Assembly: GCF_030053155.1 (NCBI RefSeq)
Contig: NZ_CP125640.1
Location: forward strand, 3,428,001 to 3,492,000
DNA: 64,000 bases
Direction of reading: 5' to 3'
Source: Rhizobium sp. BT03
GTDB taxonomy: Bacteria; Pseudomonadota; Alphaproteobacteria; Rhizobiales; Rhizobiaceae
Shown: positions 1 to 9,025 of the stretch, piece after piece
Layout: every line of letters begins with the position of its first letter
How positions within the stretch are numbered: the first letter of the stretch is position 1
The notes under the pieces: generated by a model
Told to the model about the DNA's origin: nothing
The model's database searches: none
Seen by the model: only the letters and a program-made list of their open reading frames with translations
Translations under genes and position numbers: made by a program

Positions 1-2
1 GC

Positions 3-164
3 CATCCGTTCCTTATCCATGCAGCGCAAATGCATCGCGGCAAAGAACCGCGCTTCATGGCGCAGCCCGGCCTGGTACCCTCCGAACCCCTTCGGCTCGA
101 ACGGGAGGACGGCGCCTATTCGCCGGTCGAGATGGCAATCCGCCGGGCGCTTCACTCCATCTGA
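3..164 (+). CDS. Probable phytanoyl-CoA dioxygenase family protein, 3' end only
   Basis: An open frame enters from the left edge and ends at TGA 162-164, giving 53 C-terminal residues. The start HPFLIHAA followed by PRFMAQPG resembles the C-terminal part of PhyH-type Fe(II)/2-oxoglutarate dioxygenases, where a histidine in an HPF-H context is the distal iron ligand and a nearby arginine binds 2-oxoglutarate. The family call rests on this short stretch only, so it is tentative. It ends about 100 bp before the convergent dehydratase gene. Confidence 0.45.
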   Translation, partial: HPFLIHAAQMHRGKEPRFMAQPGLVPSEPLRLEREDGAYSPVEMAIRRALHSI

Positions 165-260
165 CGGCTGAATGCGGCATTCGGCTCGAGAGAGCCGGAT
201 GCCTCACGACTTGCATCTGTTATCGGGCGTTGCCGGGCCGCTGGCTGCCTGACGATGTCC

Positions 261-1235
261 TCAGCCGAAGCGTTCCAGCGCCATGGAGAAGATATCGGAA
301 TCGACGTTGCCGCCCGAGGTGACGGCGACCACCGTGTCGCTTTCCAGTTCCTCGCCGTGGAAGAGGGCGGCGGCGAGTGCCACCGCGCCGCCGGGCTCGA
401 CGACGATCTTCAGCCTGACGAAAGCGAGCGCCATGGCGCGCAGCGCCTCCTCGTCGGTGACGACGATGCCGGCGCCGGCGAGGCGCTTCAAGATCGGGAA
501 GGTGATATTGCCGGGCTGTGGCGTCAGGATCGCATCGCAGAGCGAGCCGGATATCGACGCGTTGCGTTCGATCCTGCCGGAGGCGAGCGAGCGGGTGGTA
601 TCGTCGAAATCCTTGGGCTCGCACGGGCGCACGCGAAAGCCGGGGGCGCTGGCTTCGAGCGCTAACGCGATGCCGGAGGTCAATCCGCCGCCGCCGCAGG
701 GCACGAGGACTTCGGCTGATGTCACGCCTTCCTCTTCCGCCTGCTCGGAGATTTCGAGACCGGTCGTGCCCTGGCCGGCGATCACCAGCGGTTCGTCGAA
801 GGGCTTGATCAGCGTCAGGCCGCGCTCGGCCGAGAGCTTAGCGCCGATCGCGTCGCGGTCCTCGTTGATACGGTCGTAGAGGACGACGTCGGCGCCGAAG
901 GCGCGGGTGTTGGCGATCTTCAGCTTCGGCGCGTCGCTCGGCATGATGATGACAGAGGGCACATTGTGCAGCTTGGCGGCAAGCGCGACGCCCTGAGCAT
1001 GGTTGCCGGAGGAGAAGGCGATGACACCCTTCGAGCGTACCGCCGGATCGAGGCCGGAGACGGCCGACCAGCCGCCGCGAAACTTGAACGAGCCGGAATG
1101 CTGCAGGCACTCGGCCTTCACGAAAAGGCGCCGGCCGGCGATCTCGTCGAGGAAGGGAGAGGAGAGAAGCGGCGTGCGCCTCGCGTGACCGCGCAGACGG
1201 GCGCGGGCGGCGACAATCATTTCAATGCTGGCCAT
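261..1235 (-). CDS. Threonine/serine dehydratase, PLP fold type II
   Basis: Predicted pyridoxal-phosphate enzyme (324 aa) that deaminates threonine or serine to the 2-oxo acid. Lys51 in GSFKFRGG is the expected Schiff-base lysine, SSGNHAQG (about 75-82) is the substrate loop, and the glycine run 181-184 in PCGGGGLTSG should hold the PLP phosphate. There is no C-terminal ACT domain, so it is unlikely to be an isoleucine-inhibited biosynthetic IlvA. It fits the catabolic, serine racemase or hydroxyaspartate ammonia-lyase group. An upstream in-frame Met would add 25 residues, but the Met at 1235 has AGGA about 9 nt before it and begins the family-like sequence. Exact substrate unknown. Confidence 0.85.
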   Translation of the reverse strand: MASIEMIVAARARLRGHARRTPLLSSPFLDEIAGRRLFVKAECLQHSGSFKFRGGWSAVSGLDPAVRSKGVIAFSSGNHAQGVALAAKLHNVPSVIIMPSDAPKLKIANTRAFGADVVLYDRINEDRDAIGAKLSAERGLTLIKPFDEPLVIAGQGTTGLEISEQAEEEGVTSAEVLVPCGGGGLTSGIALALEASAPGFRVRPCEPKDFDDTTRSLASGRIERNASISGSLCDAILTPQPGNITFPILKRLAGAGIVVTDEEALRAMALAFVRLKIVVEPGGAVALAAALFHGEELESDTVVAVTSGGNVDSDIFSMALERFG

Positions 1236-1357
1236 TCGGGAATCGTCCTGCTTGCGGGTTCGCTCATGCTTAGGGCGCGGCAAGCCAATTGTGAACGGAG
1301 ACTTTGTCACCGTGACATGAATGGCCCATCGCGTTTGTCGCCCGCCGCTGCCGACCG

Positions 1358-3094
1358 TCAGTAGCCGTTCGCGGAGCCTTCTGTCGCGCGGCTGTCCATG
1401 GCGCCATTGTACCGGGCACCGCCGCCCTTTTCGATGGCGGCGAGACTTTTGCCGCCGACGAGGATGCCGGCGGCCTGGCCCCAGAGCGGCGCGTCATTGC
1501 CGCCGTCGAAGCTGTAGCCCATGGCGGCGAGGGTCTTTTCCGTATCGGGCGAAATTGCATAGGGTTCGAGATAGATCTTGTCCGGCTGCCATTGATGGTG
1601 GATCCGCGGCGCGTTCACCGCCTGGCTGATATCCATGCCGAAATCGACGACGTTGAGGATCGCCTCCAGCGTGATGGTGATGATGCGCGAGCCGCCGGGG
1701 CTGCCGATCACCATGAAAGGCTTGCCGTCCTTGGTGACGATCGTCGGGCTCATCGAGGAGAGCGGCGTTTTCTTCGGTGCGATGGCGTTCGCCTCGCCCT
1801 GCACGAGGCCATAAAGGTTCGGCACGCCGGGCTTGGAGGTGAAATCGTCCATCTCGTTGTTGAGCAGCACGCCGGTGCCGGGGGCCACGACGGCGGCGCC
1901 GAAGGAGCCGTTCAGCGTATAGGTGACGGCGACGGCATTGCCCTCGTCGTCGATGATCGAATAATGCGTCGTCTCGGTGCTTTCCTTGCCGCCGAGCGGC
2001 TTCAGGTTCGCCGAAATGCCGGCCTTGTAGGGATCGATCTTGGCGGCGATCTCCTTGGCATAGGCCTTGTCGGTGAGCTTTGCGACCGGGTTCTCGACGA
2101 AATCGGGATCGCCGAGCGCAGTATTGCGGTCGACATAGGCGTAGCGCATGGCCTCGACCATCACATGCACGGTGTCGGCCGACCCGTAACCCAGGTAGGA
2201 AAGCGGATAGGCTTCGAGAACGTTGAGGATCTCGCAGATAATGACGCCGCCGGAGGAGGGCGGCGGCGAGGAGATAATGTCGTAACCGCGATAATTGCAC
2301 TCGACCGGCTTCAACTCGCGCACGGCATATTGCTCGAAATCTTGCCTGGCGAGAATGCCGCCCTTGGCCTGGCTTGCCTTGACGATCTCCTCGGCGGGTG
2401 CAGCCTTGTAGAAGGCATCGGGACCTTTCTCCGATATGGCTGCCAGGACCGCGGCAAGGTCGGGCTGCTGGAGCTTTTCGCCCGATGCATAGGGTTTGCC
2501 ATCGGGTTTCAGAAAAATCTTCGCCGCCGCCTCGTCTTTGGCAAGGCGCTTGGCGCTGCCGGCGAAGCTTGCGGCATCGCCCTGTTCGAGCGTGTAGCCT
2601 TCCCTGGCGAAGCGAATCGCCGGCGCGATCAGATCCTGGCGCGGCTTCGTCCCGTATTTCTCGCGTGCGGTTTCGAAGCCCATGACCGAGCCGGGAACGC
2701 CGACGGCCAGATAACCGTCCAGGCTGGCGCGCGGCACGATATCGCCCTTGGCATCGAGATACATGGTTTTCGTGGCGGCAAGCGGTGCGCGTTCGCGGAA
2801 ATCGAGAAAGGTCTTGGTGCCGTCTTTCAGGCGAATGGTCATGAAGCCGCCGCCGCCGAGATTGCCGGCCGAGGGATAGACGACCGCCAGCGCATAACCG
2901 ACGGCAACGGCTGCATCGACAGCATTGCCGCCGCTCTTCAGCACTTCGACGCCGACATCGGTCGCCAGATGCTGGGCGGTGACGACCATGCCGTGCTCTG
3001 CCTCGACAGGGGCGGGCGAGGCGGCGAAGGCCGACGTCAGGCTCAGCGACAGTGCCGCTATGACGGAGATCGTCCCGAGATGCAGACGGCCCAT
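1358..3094 (-). CDS. ggt: Gamma-glutamyltransferase (glutathione hydrolase)
   Basis: Periplasmic N-terminal-nucleophile enzyme (578 aa) that removes the gamma-glutamyl group from glutathione and related compounds. A signal peptide spans roughly residues 1-24, ending SAFA. The precursor self-cleaves before the threonine of ETTHYSIID; Thr376, second Thr of TTHYS, is the likely nucleophile. The FRERAP motif (about 100-105) supplies the arginine that binds the glutamate carboxylate, and GSPGG lies in the small subunit. The start at 3094 has a strong GGAGGG site; an upstream in-frame Met lacks one. Length matches the family. It is downstream of the hydrolase gene on the same strand but separated by about 100 bp. 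Confidence 0.93.
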   Translation of the reverse strand: MGRLHLGTISVIAALSLSLTSAFAASPAPVEAEHGMVVTAQHLATDVGVEVLKSGGNAVDAAVAVGYALAVVYPSAGNLGGGGFMTIRLKDGTKTFLDFRERAPLAATKTMYLDAKGDIVPRASLDGYLAVGVPGSVMGFETAREKYGTKPRQDLIAPAIRFAREGYTLEQGDAASFAGSAKRLAKDEAAAKIFLKPDGKPYASGEKLQQPDLAAVLAAISEKGPDAFYKAAPAEEIVKASQAKGGILARQDFEQYAVRELKPVECNYRGYDIISSPPPSSGGVIICEILNVLEAYPLSYLGYGSADTVHVMVEAMRYAYVDRNTALGDPDFVENPVAKLTDKAYAKEIAAKIDPYKAGISANLKPLGGKESTETTHYSIIDDEGNAVAVTYTLNGSFGAAVVAPGTGVLLNNEMDDFTSKPGVPNLYGLVQGEANAIAPKKTPLSSMSPTIVTKDGKPFMVIGSPGGSRIITITLEAILNVVDFGMDISQAVNAPRIHHQWQPDKIYLEPYAISPDTEKTLAAMGYSFDGGNDAPLWGQAAGILVGGKSLAAIEKGGGARYNGAMDSRATEGSANGY

Positions 3095-3196
3095 GATTTC
3101 CCCTCCTATGGACAATGATGGAAACATATGGGGCTGCGGCAGCCTCAGGCAATGCAAGGGATTGGTTTTATGTGACGAGTTCCGAAGCTCGCGAGG

Positions 3197-4252
3197 TCAT
3201 GCGCCGTGCAGGGCGTCTGGTCGCAACGACGGCGCCGTCGCGACCGTCCGATCAGGGGATGCGGCGGCGAGCCTCTCCTCGGCCCGGCGGGCAATTGCCT
3301 GCAGGTCGCGCGGCTTGCCGGCGATCTTTTCGATGGCGGCGATGGCGACATCGGTTGCGAGATAATCCGGCTTGTGGCCGACGCCGCGAACGGTGATGAG
3401 CTCGGAGCCTGCTATGTCGCGGGCCAGGCCGCGCGAATGCAGGTGCTCCCAGACGATCGCGTCGCTGTCGCCGGTTATGATGACGGTCGGTGCGGTGATC
3501 TGCGCATAGAGCGGCGACTGTTCCTTCACAAAGGCAAGCAGTCTCTTGAAATCGGCGGCGTTGTTGTGGAACGCGTTGGGTCGCAGCACCAGCGACGGAC
3601 CGGTCTTTTCGATGTAGTCGGCCGGGCGCGGATTGGGCCGGAAGACGTTCTGCGTGCCGCGTTCCAGCCGGCTGAGCCCAAGCGGCACGACGATCGCGTG
3701 ATTGAAAAGCCAGCCGAGGACCGGCACGGTCGCCACGTGATAATACCAGTCGATGCCGCCCGGCCAGGGGTGGGTGGCGGGTGCGAGGAAGAGCAGGCCC
3801 GACGTCTTATCGGGATGGCGCAGGCCGAAGGCGGCGGTGATCGCGCCGCCGAAGGAATGGCCGACGATAACCGCCTTTTCGATGCCGCGCTTTTCCATCA
3901 GCCTGGCGATCGCATCGGCCTGACCGGAGGGAACGGCATTATCGGGACCGCCGCGTTCGGAATAACCGTGACCGGGACGATCGACGAAGAGCATTTCCGC
4001 CCGGCCTTCGAGTGCGGCGCGGAAGGCGACGACCTGGTCGAGCAGATTGCCGCTGGCGCCATGAATGAAGACGAGCGCCGGCAGATCGGCATTTTCGGGA
4101 CGCTCGATATGGACGGCGTTCATGCGGTAACCGCCGACATCCGTCAGTTCGCCGATGTTCGGATAGGTCTGTTCGAATTGCCGCGCCTTGTAGGAGGAGT
4201 AACCGATGGCGGCGGCGAGCGGAGCGAGAAGAGCGGAAACTTCTGCAAGCAT
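3197..4252 (-). CDS. Alpha/beta hydrolase
   Basis: Serine hydrolase of the alpha/beta fold (351 aa). The N-terminal ~20 residues are hydrophobic, so it may be membrane-anchored or secreted. HGASGN (64-69) forms the oxyanion hole, GHSFGG holds nucleophile Ser133, GDSDAI contains the likely acid Asp265, and GVGHKPD supplies His294. This is a full catalytic triad. Substrate cannot be deduced; esterase, epoxide hydrolase-like and haloperoxidase-like relatives share these motifs. The C-terminal ~40 residues are Ala/Arg rich and probably outside the fold. Confidence 0.82.
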   Translation of the reverse strand: MLAEVSALLAPLAAAIGYSSYKARQFEQTYPNIGELTDVGGYRMNAVHIERPENADLPALVFIHGASGNLLDQVVAFRAALEGRAEMLFVDRPGHGYSERGGPDNAVPSGQADAIARLMEKRGIEKAVIVGHSFGGAITAAFGLRHPDKTSGLLFLAPATHPWPGGIDWYYHVATVPVLGWLFNHAIVVPLGLSRLERGTQNVFRPNPRPADYIEKTGPSLVLRPNAFHNNAADFKRLLAFVKEQSPLYAQITAPTVIITGDSDAIVWEHLHSRGLARDIAGSELITVRGVGHKPDYLATDVAIAAIEKIAGKPRDLQAIARRAEERLAAASPDRTVATAPSLRPDALHGA

Positions 4253-4368
4253 GATCTTAACGGGCGATAGTTGCGGCTGTTTTGCCGAGAGCGGACGCGC
4301 TGCGTCTTTTCCCGTCTACAGTTCTAAATTGCGCGGCTTGGCCGGAGATCAAGATCACGCTCCGAGGA

Positions 4369-4983
4369 TCACGTGCGATTGCCGGCGAGTTTTTCCGCAA
4401 GCGTGTTGGCCTGTTCCTGCGCGGTGCGTTCGGCGGGATAGATATCAAGAAAACGCTCCCAGGCCTTCAAGGTCAGCTGGTCGTTGCCGGAATTGCTGAG
4501 GATTGCCGCCAGGCCGGAGAGCGCGCCGAAATGGCGCGGCTCGAGATCGAGCACACGTTCGATGTCGGACATCGACTTGCGATAATTGCCCATGACGAAA
4601 TTCAGCGTCGCGCGGCGATTCCAGCTTTCGGCATAATCGGGTTTCAGCGCGATCGCCTCGTCAAGGAAATCGAGAGCGGCGGGATTGCGCTTTTCCTCGA
4701 TCGCCTTGTCGGCCCACTGCATCAGCAGATTGATGGTGGCGCTGCCGGAATCGTTCCATTCCATGCGGATCTCATTGGCGATACCGCTGGCTTTGTCGGG
4801 GTCGCGCTCGCGTTTCAGCTGACTGAAGAGCTGGTCGAGGTGCTGTTTCGGGGAAGAATTGACATCCGCCTGCTCGACGATAACGTCCTTTTCCGCCGCA
4901 GTGGCCGGAAAGGTGGACGTGAGAAGGATGAGGGCGAGCGGCAGCGCCGCTGACGTCAAAGCAAAAAAGCGCATGGCGGACAT
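4369..4983 (-). CDS. TPR-repeat protein with signal peptide
   Basis: Predicted exported protein (about 204 aa). The N-terminus is a classical signal peptide ending near PATAAEK, followed by two to three tetratricopeptide-like repeats; residues AALDFLDEAIALKPDYAES and the next repeat, AESWNRRATLNFVMGNY, carry the usual TPR spacing. It is therefore a probable periplasmic protein-protein interaction scaffold. Either Met at 4983 or the one at 4974 could be the start; both keep the signal peptide. The protein is rich in Asp/Glu before the repeats. No enzymatic motif is visible and the partner is unknown. Confidence 0.75.
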   Translation of the reverse strand: MSAMRFFALTSAALPLALILLTSTFPATAAEKDVIVEQADVNSSPKQHLDQLFSQLKRERDPDKASGIANEIRMEWNDSGSATINLLMQWADKAIEEKRNPAALDFLDEAIALKPDYAESWNRRATLNFVMGNYRKSMSDIERVLDLEPRHFGALSGLAAILSNSGNDQLTLKAWERFLDIYPAERTAQEQANTLAEKLAGNRT

Positions 4984-5092
4984 ATTAGCCCGCCAACGCC
5001 GAAGATCAAACAAATTTGACGTGATCACCGCAGTGACCCACCGGATATCTGCCGGAGCAAGCTCACGCGGCAGATGATCCGGACGCGCGAAA

Positions 5093-5218
5093 TCAGCCCT
5101 GACGAGCCTTGTAGCGCGGGTTCAGCTTGTTGATGATGTAGATGCGGCCCTTGCGGCGAACCAGACGGTTGTCACGGTGGCGAGCCTTGAGCGACTTGAG
5201 CGAATTCTTGATCTTCAT
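5093..5218 (-). CDS. rpmJ: 50S ribosomal protein L36
   Basis: A 41-codon gene giving [17 protein letters not shown] followed by [14 protein letters not shown] and the end KARQG. This is the alphaproteobacterial form of L36, which lacks the cysteine/histidine zinc ribbon of the standard 38-residue protein. It is strongly basic, as expected for a large-subunit rRNA-binding protein. The purEK terminator hairpin lies about 60 bp upstream, so it probably has its own promoter in 5219-5275. Confidence 0.93.
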   Translation of the reverse strand: MKIKNSLKSLKARHRDNRLVRRKGRIYIINKLNPRYKARQG

Positions 5219-5275
5219 TTTTCTGATCCGCGATCTCTGTGGGGGAATTCACATTCGCCCGTATCTTTAACAATC

Positions 5276-5302
5276 AAAAGCGCGCCATCGGGCGCGCTCT
5301 TT
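5276..5302 (-). terminator. Rho-independent terminator after purEK
   Basis: AGCGCGCC (5279-5286) pairs with GGCGCGCT (5291-5298) around a 4-nt loop. Read on the minus strand the stem is followed by a TTTT run. It lies 80 bp after the purK stop. Confidence 0.75.
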
Positions 5303-5382
5303 AGGTGGGGGAGCAGATACCGCGTCACCTTTTCCGTGTCAACCGCATGACGGTGTTTTTCCCAAGGCGCAAAGGTGTTTTC

Positions 5383-6459
5383 TCAGGCCGAAACCGGTGA
5401 TTTCGGCGTCAGGGTAGTGACATGGCCCATCTTGCGGCCGGGGCGCCATTCGGTCTTGCCGTAGAGATGAACCAGCGTATCGGGGCGCTGCAGCCAGTCG
5501 GGAACGGCCAGGATATCGTCGCCGATCAGGTTCTGCATGACACAGTCGGAATGACGTCCGGCGTCTCCCAAAGGCAGACCGGCAACGGCGCGGATATGCT
5601 GCTCGAACTGGCTGACGACGCAGGCGGCCTCCGTCCAGTGGCCGGAATTGTGGACGCGCGGCGCCATCTCGTTGGCAATCAGTCCGCCATCGGCAAGCAC
5701 GAAGAATTCGATGCCGATGACGCCGACATAATTCAATGCTGCGAGGATCGTTTCGGCCGACCGGCGTGCGGCGTCCGCCGTCGCCGGCGAGATCGCAGCC
5801 GGAACCGTCGAGGTGTGGAGGATGCCGCTGCGATGGACATTCTCGGCGGGATCGAAGCAGACGACCGTGCCGTCGGTGGCGCGGGCGGCGATGATCGAGA
5901 CCTCGCGCTCGAAGGCGACGAAACTCTCGAGGATCAGCGGCACGGCCCCGAGCGCGGCATAGGCACCATCGGCGCTGTCGGCCGCGGAGCGGAAAACCTT
6001 CTGGCCCTTGCCGTCATAACCGAGACGGCGGGTCTTCAGCACGCCCTGGCCGCCGAAATCGTCAAGCGCCATTTCGAGATCGGCCTGGCTGTCGACCGCG
6101 TGGAAGCGGGCGGTTGTTATGCGGCAGCCATTGAGAAAACGCTTTTCGACGAGGCGGTCCTGGGCGGCTTCCAGCGCCTTCGGCGGCGGATAGACGGATA
6201 GGCTTGCCGAGAGCGCCTCGGCGGCTGCGACCGGCACGTTCTCGAATTCGTAGGTGACGACATCGCAGAGATCCGCGAGTTCGGCCAGCGCCGCCGGATC
6301 GTCATAGGCGGCGGCAATCTGCCGGTTGGCGAGCTGGGCAGCCGGGCAGTCCGCCTGCGGCTCGAGAATGACCGTGCGAAAATTCAGCCTGGCGGCGGCA
6401 ATGGCCAGCATGCGGCCGAGCTGGCCGCCGCCGATAATACCTATCGTCCCTACAGTCAT
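5383..6459 (-). CDS. purK: N5-carboxyaminoimidazole ribonucleotide synthase
   Basis: ATP-grasp enzyme (358 aa) that makes N5-CAIR from AIR, bicarbonate and ATP in purine synthesis. GGGQLGRM near residue 10 is the N-terminal nucleotide-fold loop, FENVP and the central [13 protein letters not shown] segment belong to the ATP-grasp core, and [12 protein letters not shown] near the C-terminus is the family signature. The start overlaps the purE stop by 4 bp (ATGA), showing translational coupling. The longer upstream Met in the same frame would lie inside purE and is rejected. Confidence 0.95.
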   Translation of the reverse strand: MTVGTIGIIGGGQLGRMLAIAAARLNFRTVILEPQADCPAAQLANRQIAAAYDDPAALAELADLCDVVTYEFENVPVAAAEALSASLSVYPPPKALEAAQDRLVEKRFLNGCRITTARFHAVDSQADLEMALDDFGGQGVLKTRRLGYDGKGQKVFRSAADSADGAYAALGAVPLILESFVAFEREVSIIAARATDGTVVCFDPAENVHRSGILHTSTVPAAISPATADAARRSAETILAALNYVGVIGIEFFVLADGGLIANEMAPRVHNSGHWTEAACVVSQFEQHIRAVAGLPLGDAGRHSDCVMQNLIGDDILAVPDWLQRPDTLVHLYGKTEWRPGRKMGHVTTLTPKSPVSA

Positions 6460-6953
6460 TGGTCGTCCATCGGGTATTCGGCGATGGCGGCACTCTGACG
6501 TTCGCGCCATTCGTCGAGCCGGTCGGCGATGTCTTCGTCGGAAAGGGCAAGCACGGCGGCGGCGAGCAGGGCGGCGTTGACCGCGCCGGCCTTGCCGATG
6601 GCGAGCGTTCCGACAGGAATGCCGGCCGGCATCTGCACGATCGACAGAAGACTGTCCTGGCCGGACATGGTTTTCGATTGGACCGGCACGCCGAAGACCG
6701 GCAGCGGCGTCATCGATGCAGTCATACCCGGCAGATGGGCGGCGCCGCCGGCGCCGGCGATGATGACCTTGAAGCCCTCGGCGCGCGCGCCCTTGGCGAA
6801 ATTCGCCATGCGATCGGGCGTGCGGTGCGCTGAAATGATGCGCGCATCATAAGGGATCTCAAGCGCCTCCAGCGTGTCGGCGGCGTTCTTCATGGTCTCC
6901 CAGTCGGACTGGCTGCCCATGATGATGGCGACGGAGGGTCTGTCTGTCGTCAT
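6456..6953 (-). CDS. purE: N5-carboxyaminoimidazole ribonucleotide mutase
   Basis: Class I PurE (165 aa), converting N5-CAIR to CAIR directly after Pur[11 protein letters not shown] near the N-terminus binds the substrate phosphate, SAHRTPDRM holds the catalytic histidine, and [11 protein letters not shown] is the family signature. Length is typical. It is the first gene of a purEK operon and follows the DUF465 gene on the same strand by only about 10 bp, so all three may be cotranscribed. Confidence 0.96.
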   Translation of the reverse strand: MTTDRPSVAIIMGSQSDWETMKNAADTLEALEIPYDARIISAHRTPDRMANFAKGARAEGFKVIIAGAGGAAHLPGMTASMTPLPVFGVPVQSKTMSGQDSLLSIVQMPAGIPVGTLAIGKAGAVNAALLAAAVLALSDEDIADRLDEWRERQSAAIAEYPMDDQ

Positions 6954-6964
6954 TGTTATCCCCC

Positions 6965-7168
6965 TCAGGCGATGATGTCAGGGATGATCTGATCTTCCAG
7001 CTTCGAAAGCCTGTCCTTGATGACGAGCTTCTTCTTCTTCATGCGCTGGATCCGCAGAGCATCGCATCCGATCTGGATCATGGCGTTGATCGCGGCGTCG
7101 AAATCCTCGTGCTCCTGGCGCAGCCGCGCTACGGTGAGCCTGATTTCCGCCTGTTCCTGATCGGCCAT
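6965..7168 (-). CDS. DUF465/YdcH family protein
   Basis: A 67-residue helical protein beginning [11 protein letters not shown], with the DUF465 core (about residues 15-60) containing [11 protein letters not shown], then [13 protein letters not shown]. The Lys-rich KKKKL.IKDRL segment is the recognisable part. These are short coiled-coil proteins of unknown function. The gene is 11 bp upstream of purE on the same strand. A second DUF465 gene starts divergently about 230 bp away. Confidence 0.85.
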   Translation of the reverse strand: MADQEQAEIRLTVARLRQEHEDFDAAINAMIQIGCDALRIQRMKKKKLVIKDRLSKLEDQIIPDIIA

Positions 7169-7396
7169 ATGCATTCCCCGTTATCGTCCTCGGACCTTGT
7201 CCGATCTGCCGATGATTTCCGCAAGCTCCTATCACCAAATACAGGTAACGGCTAGTTAGTCTTGATCATGAAATTGCCATCCAGTCTTCATCTTTTGGCC
7301 TTCGACAAGCCTTCAAAAATATGTCACAGTCCGCCGCGTTGACACCTTGATCCCCGACGATGTTGGCCGGGGAGGGTAAGAGGAAGGAAGGGTCAA

Positions 7397-7570
7397 ATGA
7401 CAGTTCAAGCTCATCTTGAATCACTCCAGAAAAAGCATGTCGCTCTCGAGGAGGAGCTGCACGCGCTCAGAACAGCTCCCTCTATCTCCGATACGGAAAT
7501 TGCCGAATGCAAGCGCCGCAAGCTGCGCATCAAGGACGAGATTATGCGTCTCAAGTCATCCGTCCACTGA
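7397..7570 (+). CDS. DUF465/YdcH family protein, second copy
   Basis: A 57-codon gene, MTVQAHLESLQKKH to LKSSVH, preceded by GGAAGG. It has the same architecture as its divergent neighbour: two amphipathic helices and the KRRKLRIKDEI motif matching [11 protein letters not shown] there. Function unknown; predicted coiled coil. It is followed by a strong terminator hairpin at 7666, so it is a single-gene transcript. Confidence 0.85.
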   Translation: MTVQAHLESLQKKHVALEEELHALRTAPSISDTEIAECKRRKLRIKDEIMRLKSSVH

Positions 7571-7665
7571 TCTTCCCAAGGGTCGCCGGTCGATCATCTT
7601 GCGAAAAGGTAAATCCATCCATTCCGCCTAAAATCAGCAAGAACCGGTGATTTCACACCAGATTT

Positions 7666-7705
7666 GCGCCAGCCCGATGCCTGCAGCATTGCGGCTGGCG
7701 CTTTT
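7666..7705 (+). terminator. Rho-independent terminator after the second DUF465 gene
   Basis: GCGCCAGCC (7666-7674) pairs with GGCTGGCGC (7693-7701), a 9-bp GC-rich stem with an 18-nt loop, followed by TTTT. Confidence 0.75.
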
Positions 7706-7763
7706 GCGAGCGCCCTGCTTCAAATCACATTCATCATGGGTAGCGCGGTGATGAGAGCCTGTT

Positions 7764-8024
7764 TCAAGCCCAAAACTGATCCAGCCATAAATTGAGCTTG
7801 TCGAAACCGCGGTTGTTGACCGCGTAGATGCGTTTCGTGCCTTCCGAGGTCACCGAGACGAGGTTGCTGTCGAGCAGCGCCTTCAGGTGCTGCGACACGG
7901 CCGGCCGGCTGATCGGCAGGCCCTCGGCAAGCTCGTTGACCGTCCGTGGGGCGCGACGCAATTCCTCCAGCAGAAACCGCCGGTTCGGATCGGCAATCGC
8001 AGAGAAAGGGTCCGTGTTCGACAT
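7764..8024 (-). CDS. ArsR-family transcriptional regulator
   Basis: A compact winged-helix repressor (86 aa). ADPNRRFLLEELRRAPRTVNELAEGLPI leads into the recognition helix ISRPAVSQHLKAL, and the wing is SVTSEGTKRIYAVN. No metal-binding cysteine motif is present, so it is not an arsenic or zinc sensor of the classic type. This short form resembles the SdpR/YczG type that often controls a neighbouring SRPBCC or transport gene. The nearest same-strand gene upstream is the TauE permease, a possible target. Confidence 0.85.
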   Translation of the reverse strand: MSNTDPFSAIADPNRRFLLEELRRAPRTVNELAEGLPISRPAVSQHLKALLDSNLVSVTSEGTKRIYAVNNRGFDKLNLWLDQFWA

Positions 8025-8153
8025 GACGGGAAAGCTACGTCAAACCGGCCGTTCCAGCAAGGAAATTGTGCGTTGCAGCGTACTGCAGCGCCGTGAGTCT
8101 TTTCAGGCGCGATGAGGGATGCTGCTACACCTAGAATTGATGCAGGGCGGGCT

Positions 8154-8918
8154 CTACCAGCCAAGACCCTCTCGCACGATGAGGAAGGCGGCGATCAAGG
8201 CCATCGCATACATGAAGGGATAGAAGATCGCCGGCTTCATGCGGCGCACGCACCAGGCGCCGGCAAGGGTGGCGAGCGGGGCAAAGGGCAGGAGCGTCGC
8301 GGAGGTTGCAAGGTTCTGGGTGTCGAGCTGGCCGAGTGCGAAATAGGGGATCAGCTTGATGGCGTTGAGGATCGCGAAGAAGCGCACGCTGGTGCCGGTA
8401 TATTCGCGCGGCTGCAGCTTGAGCGGCAGGGCGTAGATCTGGAAGGGTGCACCGCCGGCATGGGCGACGAAGCTGCCGTAGCCGGAAAATGTACCCCAAA
8501 GGCTGGCGGCCACCGGCCGCTGGCCGCGCGGCGGGACGATCCTGCCGGCTCCCGGGCCGTAATTGTTCCAGAAATAGCGCAGGCAGAAGAGGATGGTCAC
8601 CGCGCCGATGACGATGCGCAGCATATTGCCCGGCACGAGCGCCGATGTCGCCCAGCCCAGCGCGATGCCGAAGACTGCGCCCGGCAGCATGATCTTCAGC
8701 GTCGTCCAGTCGCCATGTCTGCGCCAGATGACGAGCGAAATCATGTCCATGAAGACCAGGATCGGCAGCAGGATCGCCGCCGCCTCGACCGGTGAGACGA
8801 CGAGGGCGAGGAAGGGCAGGCCGATCAGCGACAAAGCGTCGCCCATACCGCCCTTCGCGAGGCCCACCAGCAGAACGGCGGGCACGGCGGCATAGTAGAA
8901 TGACAAATCCTGCGGCAT
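8154..8918 (-). CDS. TauE/SafE family membrane permease
   Basis: Integral membrane protein (254 aa) with about eight hydrophobic segments and the family pattern: LVGLAKGGMGDALSLIGLP near the N-terminus and VAHAGGAPFQIYALP in the second half. The family exports sulfite, sulfoacetate and other anionic sulfur or organic acids. The start at 8918 has GAGGAGG about 9 nt upstream; an earlier in-frame Met is rejected. Substrate unknown. Confidence 0.85.
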   Translation of the reverse strand: MPQDLSFYYAAVPAVLLVGLAKGGMGDALSLIGLPFLALVVSPVEAAAILLPILVFMDMISLVIWRRHGDWTTLKIMLPGAVFGIALGWATSALVPGNMLRIVIGAVTILFCLRYFWNNYGPGAGRIVPPRGQRPVAASLWGTFSGYGSFVAHAGGAPFQIYALPLKLQPREYTGTSVRFFAILNAIKLIPYFALGQLDTQNLATSATLLPFAPLATLAGAWCVRRMKPAIFYPFMYAMALIAAFLIVREGLGW

Positions 8919-9025
8919 GCTTTCGACGTCCTCCTCTTGCAAGCCTCGTCTAACGGAACTACTCACACAAAACGAGTGCGGATCCCTCATCTCAACGGGG
9001 AAATCGCAGGAAACGGAAAGACCTC

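Noticed and set aside
1592..3118. Long plus-strand open frame of about 500 codons opposite ggt
   Set aside because: It is antisense to a gene with signal peptide, ribosome site and catalytic motifs. Long mirror frames are expected in GC-rich DNA, and the protein has no recognisable domain.
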